From contig BDIU01000016.1 of assembly GCA_002118135.1 (NCBI GenBank), positions 124,001 through 188,000 of the forward strand: DNA of 64,000 nucleotides, in the 5' to 3' direction. The notes under the pieces are model-generated. The model had not been told where the DNA came from. It did no database searches and saw only the letters and a list, made by a program, of their open reading frames with translations. The DNA comes from Trebouxia sp. TZW2008 (Eukaryota > Chlorophyta > Trebouxiophyceae > Trebouxiales > Trebouxiaceae). Positions within the stretch are counted from its first letter, which is position 1. Each line of letters opens with the position of its first letter. This document shows, piece by piece, positions 27,301-32,966 of the stretch. Made by a program: the position numbers and the translations under genes.

Positions 27301-30300
27301 AACTGCTGCACTGTGTCGTGATCTCCAAGCAGTAGCAGACGGTGGTCATCCTTGCTGGTGGCAAGCAACGCATGCACAGCAGAAAGCATAAGAGACACGA
27401 TATGAAAGCGGCAAGAAAGCGCAGTAGGGGTTTGACGTTTTCAGGATGATTATTGGGCATGACAGACAGCCAGAGGAGACAAGAGGCACAAAGCAAAAGC
27501 AATGAAGTTGCAGCATCCTCATGTGCTAGCAGCTTTCGCTTTACACTTGGCAATGCATCTGTCACAGAGCTTCAACCTTGGCAATTACGTATGTGAGCTG
27601 CTGCTACAAAAACCGATGCTCGACAACTCCGATGCAAAGCGTTATATCGACAGGCTTAATGCGTATCTATGGTACCAGGATGCCAAGGATTGTTAAAGGC
27701 GTCAGCGACGGCATGTGTACATGCCGAATGCACTCTGGAGCCTTGGTCAGGAAGCCACTCTATGCATCAGTTCAGCAGGCATGTCAAACCACATGCATCA
27801 CGCAATTTGCATGTTGCCAAGTGTGCATCACATTATGTGCATTTCATATGAAGCGGCATGCAGCAGTTGCATATTTGGGTCTGCGTCAAATCAAAGTCGC
27901 AGTCTCTTGTGAATTTTCACAAGAAAAAACGGATGTCACCAGCATGCCATCTGCTTTTGAAGGCCGTAGCAATGGCATCTATGTCTGCTCTATGCACTCT
28001 GATGTTTTGAGCCAGCGAGCCCTGCAATAATTCAGCTCAGCAGGCATGTCAAAAAACACGCATCACATAATTTGCATGTCGTCAAGTGTGACCACGTGAC
28101 ATGCGTTTCACATGGAGTGGCACATAGCTGTTGGGTGTGTGGTTTTGTATCAAGTACAGGTTGCAGTTTGACTGTTTAGATGTTTTAAAAGCAAGGGTAT
28201 TACCAGCACGCCAACTGCTTTTGAAGGCCGCAGCAACGGCGTGAATGCCCGCCCTGTGCACTCGAGTGTCTTGAGTCAGGAAACAGCTCCTCGCAACGCT
28301 GGCTACAAAGTTGGTAGCGCCTATGTCTACCAGCTGCCAAACCTGCATGCAATAGCTGGCGTTGCTGTTTGCTCAGTCATTGCAGATGTCATTATCCGTA
28401 TGTGAAAACAGCTCAGAAGCTGAGTGCAAGCACTTTTTAGTGGGTAAAGAACATCTATAGCAAATCTGCCTGGGTTCTCAAAACAAAATTGTGTGCGTAT
28501 GATACTCAACACTCAAGCATGAAACAGGCCTGTTTTCAGTCGACTGTTGATGCTACCATGAAAGCAGTGACAGTTTTGATCAGTGCTCTAAACTGGTTCA
28601 GCATGTGAACAGACTAAGTTCCCCAAAGCCAGTCGCTTGGTGACTACACATACCTGGCAAGGCCTTTGAGCCCAACTAGTATGTGTTTTAATGCATGTAT
28701 CATGTCAGCATGAAACCCTACCTGCGCACTGAGAACCCAGAAGATGCTTTGCACACACTCCACGCTTACCAGTGAAGCGCTGTAGGCGACCCTATCTGAA
28801 TGTGCAAAACCCTGGACAATGGCTCTCAGGCAACCCATAGCGATTCATAATTGAGGGCCGGCCTTGCCAGCATGCTGAAGAAGAGTATCGACCAGTTCCG
28901 GCCAAGTATGCTGAAGAACATTCTACTGTAAAAACCACAGCGCTGTGAAAAACCCTACCTGTGCATCCAAAACCTGAACAATGGTCCTCAAGCAACCCAT
29001 CACCATCCACAAGTGAGGGCTGGGCTTGCCAGCCTGCTGAAGAAGAGAGTTGACCAGCCCCGGCCAAGCATGCTGAAGAAGTATGGTCATTGCTTCTGGC
29101 TTGATCAGCGTCAGCAGCACATTCATGGCAAGCCAGACTAAGTGCGGCGGCTGATGAAAATTTTCACCTGTTATTTGTGCAATGTCCTGCACGCAAGAGA
29201 AACGTTACAGAAGGATCTGCAGTCAAGATGCACCTGAACAGTCTTGCTTGCTGGATGAAACATTGTAATTGCAGAACAGGTTGAGTGCAGAAATGTGGTG
29301 AAGCCACACAAAGTGCGGTGGCTGTTGGACTTTGTCATATGTTGTTTGGGCAATGTCTTGCATGCAAGGGAACTGCGACTGAGCCAACAGAACCCTGAAG
29401 GCTAATGCTATGCGTCTCATGCCGAACAAAAGCTGCACAACACACCACATTTTATGAACAAGTCATGCACAACTTGAAAGAGTGCTGTCAAGGCAAGAGT
29501 AAGGCTATCATCATGCACTTTGCAAGAGCGTATGTAGCACCTTTGGGCTCATGCTCCTGATCAGCATCTGTGACTTGATCTCCTAAGTTGTTAAGACAGT
29601 TCCATCACATGCCTCAAGAACATGAAATTGCTGACAGACCAAAAGACATTCAATTTGCCTCGGTCAGTGATGTGTACATATTGCACCTGAGATTCTTGAT
29701 GCTCAACAACTTCACTCCAGTGCTGTAGAACTGGTTGGATGCTGGCAAGGTCTGAGGCATCTTCGAACCGCCCTAGTGTCTTGATCATTGGGTGCACCTG
29801 CAGCATACACACTCACTCAGACAGGTGGTTGCTGCAGCATCTCAGACAGATGCTTGATGCAGCTGGGTGTTGTTCATTGACAATTCCAGCCCAGTGCTGC
29901 AGAACGGATTGGATGCTGCCAAGGTTTGAGGCGTCCTCAAAGTGCCCAAGAGTCTGGATCATTGGGTGCACCTGCAGCATGCACACACACTCAGACAGAT
30001 GCTGCCAACAAAAATGGTCCTAGAGTCTTGATCATTGCGTGCACCTGCAGCATGCACACACTCTCAGACAGGCGGTTGCTGCAGCATGCACACACGCTCA
30101 GACAGATGCTGCCGAGGTCTGAGGTATCTACAAATGGCCCTAGAGTCTTGATCATTGGGTGCACCTGCAGCATGCAAACACTCTCAGACAAATGATTGTT
30201 TCAGCATGCATACCATAGCTCTTCTCTGGGCACGCAAATGGTACAGTGACTTCTCTTTGTCAGGACACTCATTGCAAGGACACTCTTGACATAAGCACAA

Positions 30301-32217
30301 CCACAACCCAAACACTGCGTTCTGACTGAAATGATACCCCTGAGTAAGGACAATTTAAAGTAAGGACAACTTGAGAAGCAAAGCAGTCGCGACACAGAGA
30401 AGCCACTGTACAACAGCAATGCTATCATGGCATAAGCCCTGACAGTATAAGCCATCAGATCTGTTTGTTTGACACAAAAACAATCTTACCATGGCCCTTA
30501 TCTGGGCGTTTGGGTGGGCCATGAGCTGGTACAGCCCCTGATACCGCCCCCCATCAGTCAGCGCCAGCTCATGTGACTGCTTGAGGTGAAGAAGAGCGGA
30601 TTCTAAAGCCTGGTTGACCCTCGAAGAGCTCAGCAGTTGTGGGAAGCTGAGAACCTCAAACAGGGCAGTGACTAACCCAGTGGGCAACTCATCACCTACA
30701 ACAGTCAAGCTCTGAGGATGCAGGCACTGCCTTTTCATATGACCCAGCCAGACAGCATCAATATTGCATGTCCCAGTAGGAATGCAATGATGGACTGTCA
30801 CATTGGGGATAAGCCATGCACCAATTCCAAAGGCATGTAACACAGGCCTGCTTTTCTTAGGGCAGCTTTCAATGCATCTGCTACCATGCTCCTGTCAGCT
30901 CTGCTGCCAGGAACTGTGCAGCTTATGTTTCATCTTAGTCAGCTTAGTCACCTCGGTCAGTTGCTCACAGAAATGAGGTTGCACACAACATATTGCATCA
31001 AGTTGCTACAGCTATACAGAGATGCCTACACTGCAACCTATGTATGTATAGTCTGTCAATTGTGCATATGTTCATGTACATCGGCCAGCTTAAAAACACA
31101 GATCACATCATGGAGTGATAGGCAACTGAAACATTGCATACTCTGGATACAGGTTCATGTGCGAATTTGCCTTTGGTCAAGATATTGTGCTAGAGAATGT
31201 GCTGGCCTTTGAGAGGCGAACAACTTGGAAGCCAATCAACTGCTGATGCACTACTAAGGATTTCTGCAACTGAAGGACCGCCTTGGCAAGAACTCAGAGT
31301 CAGCACCTAGTAAGGCTCAAGGGTCAGACACATTTGCAACACTAGCAAGGCACCGCTAGACTCAGCCAGGGTCTGCAAACGTCAGCAGGACCTGTACATG
31401 CATTGGCTGGAAACAACAGCTAATCAAGCCTTGTAGTTTGCACACCTGACTGCATTGACATGGCCTGTTGCACTGACTCATATCAACAAGCAATGAAGCC
31501 TTGTGGTTTGCGCACCTGACTGAATCAACATTGCCTGCTGCAGTTTCAATTTCACTTTCAGCTGTTTCAGATTCTGATGCTAACTTTGATTTAGTTTCAG
31601 GTTCAGGCTCTGTTTGCCGTGGGTTCAAGCTTAGCATCAGCTTCAGATTCAAATTTGGGTTGTCAATCTGCTTGAGAATGAAGGAAATTCTGTACAAGGC
31701 TATGTGAATGAGCCACACCTGACTGGATTGACATGGCCTGCTGCAACGCATTGTGCAGTCTGTTGTGGTCCAGGTGCTGTAGCGAAGTTAGCAACGCTGA
31801 TTGGTCATCTGAACCTGGCACTTGCTTGTAGTGAGCCTGCTTGCAACGCACTTGTCAAGCTATGCTGTTGGGATCAATGCATTACATGTTTTGGAGTTAT
31901 TGATGACAGCAGTGAGCGTGTACAGGCATCAGAGAGCGTGCCTGTGCAGCATGGTACTGGACCACACAAAGTGCGCAGGAAGATAGCTGTGCTGAAACGA
32001 TACCCCAAAGGCGCTGAACAACAGGCTGGTCACGGTATACGAAGATCTCCGCGAAATGCTCGACAAGGGTTGTGTGCTGACACCACCAGTGATCGTTGGA
32101 CTGCAGGAAGGCGGCAGCCTCGCTGAACCATTGCTGGCGCTGAGAATCTTCGACGTTGTCAACACGCGCTTGCATGAGATTCCATCTCGTCAGCAACTCG
32201 CTCTGAACGTCCGACAT
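175..32217 (-). CDS. SEN1: SEN1/senataxin-like superfamily 1B helicase, long spliced gene
   Basis: This is one gene of about 32 kb read leftward. The proposed start is the Met at 32217, in a helical N-terminus containing CALCVVQYH, which resembles the Cys-rich start of senataxin. The C-terminal eleven exons (10151-10268, 9390-9771, 8435-8548, 7153-7853, 6426-6602, 5198-5362, 4278-4468, 3812-3912, 2321-2472, 1466-1605, 175-343) join in one phase and carry every SF1B motif in order: [59 protein letters not shown] and [11 protein letters not shown]. The family unwinds RNA:DNA hybrids and acts in transcription termination and genome stability in the nucleus. Disordered inserts sit between motifs I and Ia and before motif II. 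The joins between N-terminal exons are partly unresolved. The stop at 175 could be bypassed, because a second copy of the last segment lies at 1-110. Identity is secure; the outer limits are less so. Confidence 0.85.
1466..1605 (-). CDS. SEN1: Helicase exon with motif VI
   Basis: The exon is bounded by the acceptor CATACAG (1606-1612) and a GT donor at 1464-1465. It reads [17 protein letters not shown], then a Gly/Arg loop, then [19 protein letters not shown]. This is motif VI; its Arg residues contact the ATP gamma-phosphate and complete the active site. It joins in phase 0 to the motif V exon, giving [12 protein letters not shown]. An upstream copy at about 1700-1795 has lost its AG acceptor. 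Downstream fragments at 1255-1455 include an inverted copy. Confidence 0.85.
2321..2472 (-). CDS. SEN1: Helicase exon with motif V
   Basis: The exon follows the acceptor TTGCTGCAG and ends CAG before a GTAAAA donor. It encodes [19 protein letters not shown] and, later, [10 protein letters not shown]. This is the RecA2 strand and motif V that bind nucleic acid and sense ATP. It joins the exon at 3812-3912 (phase 1) and the motif VI exon (phase 0). Five more copies of its first half fill the upstream intron at 2597-3345. Confidence 0.85.
2597..3345 (-). repeat. Five acceptor-side copies of the motif V exon
   Basis: Diverged repeats of about 160-240 bp each hold the start of the motif V exon ([18 protein letters not shown]) with its TGCAG acceptor and upstream intron. 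Centres are near 2640, 2830, 3000, 3130 and 3290. All lie upstream of the intact exon at 2321-2472. Some keep an open frame; others have frameshifts. Confidence 0.85.
3812..3912 (-). CDS. SEN1: Helicase short exon between motifs IV and V
   Basis: The exon lies between the acceptor GGCTTGCAG and a GTATGC donor. It reads a Gly-rich loop and then [14 protein letters not shown], matching the 'S-x-x-N-x-x-E-A' helix that precedes motif V in SEN1 proteins. It enters in phase 2 (completing the Arg/Ser codon after FFDC) and leaves in phase 1, which fits both neighbours. A partial copy lies at about 4003-4040. Confidence 0.75.
4150..4212. repeat. CAG/CTG microsatellite
   Basis: Two interrupted CAG runs (about 4153-4170 and 4184-4211) lie in the helicase intron directly after the motif IV exon. 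On the coding strand they would read Leu or Cys if not spliced. Confidence 0.9.
4278..4468 (-). CDS. SEN1: Helicase exon with motif IV (QYRMHP)
   Basis: The acceptor TTGATCCAG is followed by [19 protein letters not shown], the motif IV signature of UPF1/SEN1 helicases. Then come the 'F-Y-x-G-x-L-x-D-G' loop and [15 protein letters not shown] donor follows. The upstream copy at about 4534-4631 carries a stop (Tyr codon to TAG) and has QYRMHP changed to QYCMRP, so only this copy can be functional. Confidence 0.9.
5198..5362 (-). CDS. SEN1: Helicase exon with motifs II and III
   Basis: It begins [14 protein letters not shown] and continues [19 protein letters not shown], then QSLFERLQQ. With the preceding IDE codons it forms the Walker B DEAA box; GDPKQLPP is motif III. 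Acceptor GCTCTGCAG, donor GTTTGTCC, 55 codons, phase 0 on both sides. Copies of its 3' end occur in the downstream intron at about 4765-4830, 4915-4975 and 5090-5125. Confidence 0.9.
5595..6310 (-). repeat. Five donor-side copies of the IDE exon
   Basis: Copies of the [11 protein letters not shown] junction occur near 5600-5660, 5735-5800, 5870-5935, 6058-6150 and 6195-6290. Those at 5870 and 6058 keep an open frame and a GAG|GT donor. The 5735 copy has lost the Glu and donor, the 6195 copy has lost the donor, and the 5600 copy has lost the IDE codons. All lie downstream of the full exon at 6426-6602. Confidence 0.85.
6426..6602 (-). CDS. SEN1: Helicase exon ending in the first half of the DEAA box
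   Basis: This exon has 59 codons in phase 0, acceptor ACTCATGCAG and donor GAG|GTTGG. It reads [27 protein letters not shown] and LFNAIMIDE. The middle matches the 'A-D-V-I-x-T-T-L-S' strand before Walker B in SEN1. It is the only full-length copy: five copies of its 3' half lie downstream at 5595-6310, and a copy of its 5' half lies upstream at about 6700-6776. Confidence 0.85.
7153..7853 (-). CDS. SEN1: Helicase exon with basic disordered 'prong' region
   Basis: The exon has 233 codons, acceptor CCGTGCAG and donor CAG|GTAGAA. The middle is a disordered Ser/Lys/Asp-rich stretch with KKKRKR, KAKKTDK and other candidate nuclear-localisation clusters. The ends look helical: [19 protein letters not shown] at the start and [19 protein letters not shown] at the end. 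In SEN1 this place between motifs Ia and II holds the helical 'prong', here enlarged. Phase agrees with both neighbours. Confidence 0.8.
8128..8265. repeat. 46-bp minisatellite, 3 units
   Basis: Three nearly identical 46-bp units start at 8128, 8174 and 8220, each containing GCATGAGACACAAGCATC. They are intronic in the helicase gene. Confidence 0.9.
8435..8548 (-). CDS. SEN1: Helicase exon 'VRMGR' between motifs Ia and II
   Basis: The acceptor GGCAGCCAG is followed by [15 protein letters not shown], matching the conserved 'V-R-x-G-R' strand of SEN1 proteins. Donor CAG|GTGAGC. Phase 1 in and phase 1 out, fitting the exons at 9390-9771 and 7153-7853. Two degenerate copies of its 5' half lie upstream at about 8690-8750 and 8815-8900. 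Confidence 0.8.
8992..9135. mobile_element. Possible short inverted-repeat element
   Basis: The left end reads TTGGACGCCCCA and the right end reads TTGGGGCGTCCCAA, giving roughly 12-bp inverted ends about 145 bp apart. The interior is richer in CpG than the surrounding intron. No second copy was seen in the window and the target duplication is unclear, so this is a weak call. Confidence 0.3.
9390..9771 (-). CDS. SEN1: Helicase exon with Walker A and motif Ia
   Basis: It starts with [19 protein letters not shown], the P-loop that binds ATP. A Pro/Ala/Ser-rich insert of about 80 residues follows, then [18 protein letters not shown] (motif Ia). Most SEN1 proteins have only a short linker there. 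Acceptor GATGCGCAG, donor GTGAGT. The preceding exon ends in the Gln of the usual '[10 protein letters not shown]'. Confidence 0.92.
10151..10268 (-). CDS. SEN1: Helicase exon with Q-motif
   Basis: It reads [17 protein letters not shown] and ends GQALFSLLQ before donor CAG|GTCGAA. This is the adenine-recognition Q motif ('N-x-S-Q-x-x-A-I') directly before Walker A. Two acceptors fit, with the exon's right end at 10260 or 10268. A diverged copy ([15 protein letters not shown]) lies at about 9815-9895. Confidence 0.8.
10507..10679 (+). mobile_element. MITE family A, copy 1
   Basis: A non-coding element of about 174 bp, flanked by TA on both sides (10504-10505 and 10680-10681). Its ends are inverted repeats (CAGTAAnnTCTCTTTGTAA at the left, the complement at the right). 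Inside are repeats of 'GTAAGGACAA'. The TA target and terminal CAGT fit a pogo/Tc1-mariner-derived MITE; no transposase is present. It lies in a helicase intron. Confidence 0.8.
11258..11540. mobile_element. TA-flanked MITE, family B
   Basis: A 283-bp AT/CG-patchy segment begins TACGTCCTCAAAT and ends with GGATGCGCGATT...GAGGACGTA. The ends form an imperfect inverted repeat of about 20 bp with TA at each border, as expected for a non-autonomous Tc1/mariner element. It holds no ORF of note, and its base composition differs from the helicase intron around it. Confidence 0.6.
11781..11976. repeat. 49-bp minisatellite, 4 units
   Basis: Four units of 49 bp start at 11781, 11830, 11879 and 11928, each with GAAAACAATTTGA and ATATAACAAGACG. 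They are AT-rich, unlike the flanks, and intronic in the helicase gene. Confidence 0.9.
12402..12902 (-). CDS. SEN1: Helicase region: candidate helical exon with internal copies
   Basis: One long open frame contains two copies of a helical segment ([10 protein letters not shown], then GRAGQ and AAALM) and two of KLVAY-x-TVCL. The copies are diverged. The arrangement suggests one true exon in the middle (about 12590-12790), with a copied 5' end upstream and a copied 3' end downstream. The helical character fits the SEN1 N-terminal half; exact borders are not known. Confidence 0.45.
   Translation of the reverse strand: MLTHSLTSEGLNANTGRAGQKAAALMLIIQGIALTMTLLNLNLFREAVRGEDLLLLTHSLTSEGVKAEAGRAGQRAAALMALVDKVESEKELDGSRKLVAYATVCLSGELKKNKGLGFQLLTQLQTRLSASCITEKLVAYVTVCLTAEQNQEIRFIACVVQLRGRA
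13779..13905 (-). CDS. SEN1: Helicase exon '[11 protein letters not shown]'
   Basis: An open frame ends [15 protein letters not shown] at a canonical donor CAG|GTGAGC (13773-13778). The upstream border is approximate. Four diverged copies of its 3' end follow downstream at 13150-13660; in them the donor has changed to CAG|GCTAGC, so this copy is the likely working one. Confidence 0.55.
14263..14457 (-). CDS. SEN1: Helicase exon just N-terminal to the helicase core
   Basis: The exon has 65 codons, acceptor TTTGCAG and donor CAG|GCATGT (a GC donor). It contains [15 protein letters not shown] and [10 protein letters not shown], the conserved 'F-x-s-x-x-e-Y-x-x-x-F-x-x-L-L-x-E-E' block that precedes the Q motif in SEN1/senataxin. 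A copy of its 5' half lies upstream (14480-14650). A copy of its 3' half, with a normal GT donor, lies downstream (13960-14168). Confidence 0.75.
15233..15403 (+). mobile_element. MITE family A, copy 2
   Basis: Same element as at 10507-10679: starts CAGAAACCTCTCTTTATAA after TA and contains CGATGTAAGGACAA twice. The right end (GAGACTTTACAGTC) has decayed from the family's ACTGTA. It lies beside a helicase exon and in the same orientation as the other five copies. Confidence 0.75.
15511..15700 (-). CDS. SEN1: Helicase region: Gly/Arg and acidic exon
   Basis: The open frame ends ...[10 protein letters not shown] at donor CAACAG|GTAAGC. It holds [18 protein letters not shown] followed by MEDDEFD, so a Gly/Arg patch beside an acidic patch. 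The acceptor is uncertain (right end about 15665-15705). An adjoining open frame at about 15068-15225 ([19 protein letters not shown]) is probably the next exon. Confidence 0.5.
16242..17410 (-). CDS. SEN1: Helicase region: 390-codon disordered exon
   Basis: One long exon, acceptor GTGAACAG and donor GACAG|GTATAG. It is rich in Ser, Pro, Ala and Gln and has runs such as [13 protein letters not shown]. It holds KKKGVKRP, a likely nuclear localisation signal, and [11 protein letters not shown], which resembles a PCNA-interacting box. Copies of its 3' end lie downstream at 15870-16130; copies of its 5' end lie upstream at 17455-17530 and 17640-17765. Membership in the helicase gene is inferred from strand and position. 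Confidence 0.6.
18217..18700 (-). repeat. Donor-side copies of exon 18781-18887, one with a CAG expansion
   Basis: Three copies (18217-18310, 18430-18500, 18608-18700) repeat the end of the exon, GLPDKPR|GTAC or a close variant. In the farthest copy the short Ala run before GPKAGLP has grown into about 16 CAG/GCT triplets (18258-18303). Confidence 0.8.
18781..31814 (-). CDS. SEN1: Helicase N-terminal helical exons (group)
   Basis: Exons with good borders: 18781-18887, 19685-19966, 20532-20678 (49 codons), 22151-22333 (61 codons), 22895-23024, 26794-26986, 28204-28342, 28959-29186 (76 codons), 29687-29797 (37 codons), 30490-30695 and 31719-31814. All follow YAG acceptors and end at GT donors. 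They encode Leu/Ala-rich helices such as [43 protein letters not shown] and [14 protein letters not shown]. This fits the armadillo-like N-terminal domain of SEN1/senataxin, which binds partners and not ATP. A further exon probably lies at about 25715-25905 (ECCPALWQ). Joins between these exons were not all proven, and more exons are likely. Confidence 0.55.
20310..21180 (-). repeat. Copies flanking the YVAAESSSF exon
   Basis: The intact exon is 20532-20678. Upstream of it, at about 20800-20930 and 21040-21180, lie copies of its 5' half ([18 protein letters not shown]). Downstream, at about 20310-20420, lies a copy of its 3' half ([16 protein letters not shown]) with the same GTGAA donor. Confidence 0.8.
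23332..24113 (-). repeat. 112-bp exon-donor array, 8 units
   Basis: Eight units carry the donor motif GCTCACCTG (reverse: CAG|GTGAGC) at 23332, 23444, 23555, 23667, 23778, 23883, 23995 and 24105, so spacing is 105-112 bp. Units at 23444/23667 and 23555/23778 pair as near-identical 223-bp dimers. In one frame, units ending at 23444, 23667, 23883 and 24105 are open (AMQWQQ-like); units 23332, 23555 and 23778 have TAG. Unit 23995 has lost the donor. Confidence 0.85.
24240..25180 (-). repeat. About 152-bp array, 6 units
   Basis: Units are marked by CACAGACCC or CCCAGACCC at about 24311, 24466, 24615, 24770, 24920 and 25071. Each has a TATCTGYAG acceptor-like site on the minus strand and a similar Ala/Leu/Gly-rich frame. 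The working exon is probably at the upstream end (about 25090-25190, [20 protein letters not shown]). Confidence 0.75.
29680..30190 (-). repeat. Acceptor-side copies of the VHPMIKTLG exon
   Basis: Exon 29687-29797 ([19 protein letters not shown]) is followed upstream by copies at about 29870-29975, 30005-30050 and 30115-30170. Each begins at a CTGCAG acceptor; the second and third are truncated. Confidence 0.85.
30244..30408 (+). mobile_element. MITE family A, copy 3
   Basis: A 165-bp copy, TA|CAGTGACTTCTCTTTGT...GAGAAGCCACTG|TA, with both TA sites intact (30242-30243 and 30409-30410). Intronic in the helicase gene. Confidence 0.85.
31149..31212 (+). pseudogene. Stray fragment of oxygenase exon 5
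   Basis: On the plus strand, after ...GGATACAG, the frame reads [17 protein letters not shown]. Oxygenase exon 5 (36042-36299) starts FMREMPFGQDILLENVL. The DNA is about 70-75% identical over some 56 bp. It lies 1.8 kb upstream of the oxygenase start, inside a helicase intron and antisense to it. Confidence 0.75.
31950..32217 (-). CDS. SEN1: Helicase first exon
   Basis: It opens at Met 32217 ([16 protein letters not shown]) and stays open to about 31897. The segment [12 protein letters not shown] matches the 'C-x-x-C-x-x-x-Y-H' element near the start of senataxin-type proteins, which supports this as the true N-terminus. The donor is not settled: GT sites and a GC site are all close to AQARSL. 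Confidence 0.6.
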
Positions 32218-32966
32218 GATGGCGTCCCGCAGCTTATGTTAATGTCCGAGACAATATCGTGGAGCAAAACCTTCAGCTGAGACGCTTGCTGATATAACGC
32301 CTCAATCCAACATCAGCGGCTTGAGCGGTAATGTCCCAGCGCTACATTTGTGGTGGTGCGTCGAATGGGTGTCAGTGTGCACCTCGAATCGCAGCGTACA
32401 TGGCGTCACAGACGAGTCCGACAAGACACAAGACAAACCAAGCTTGCGCACGACACGCATATTTCCAACGCGGCTAGAGTGCAGCAGCCGCATGGACAGC
32501 TGCACGCAGCGCAACGCTGTCGTAACTGCATTCGTGGAAGTAATTGACACATTGAAGAAGAGCCATTGTCTGTGTGTCCGTCATGAAGCTAAGAGGGCAT
32601 TTGAGTTCGCCGTTTCATATCCCTGGCCACTCACAGGCCAGACCTTACGTCAATTTAGCAACAAACGACGCTTATTAAACCCTCTGCTACGAGCTGACTC
32701 AATTTGAGACAACGCGCTTGCCATAAAGAGCCTTAGCTGTGCAAGACGAGCAGTTGTTTTAGGGACGTCAGTTGTTTATTCTTAGCTTTTGTTGCGACAG
32801 CTGAGCACAACAGCAGGGACTTTTGCTCACAGTCTACCTGAATGCAAGGAACTCTACTGCCGTCCTCGCAAATCCATCAGGCCCCACCCGTGGCGGCAAA
32901 CCTTCCTCGTCCGTCAAATTTGCATAGACAGGTGATCAGGCAGTCCAATAGTACAACTCAGAGCTT
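32218..32966. promoter_or_regulatory. Divergent promoter region, helicase/oxygenase
   Basis: About 750 bp lie between the two divergent start codons. The stretch 32050-32700 is richer in CpG than the introns around it, as expected of a promoter with 5' UTRs. A plus-strand open frame at 32321-32707 and a minus one at 32302-32550 overlap here and resemble no known protein. No TATA box was identified. Confidence 0.4.

Noticed and set aside
32321..32707. Plus-strand open frame of 128 codons in the divergent promoter
   Set aside because: No domain or codon pattern seen; CpG-rich DNA has few stops by chance and the frame overlaps both 5' UTRs.
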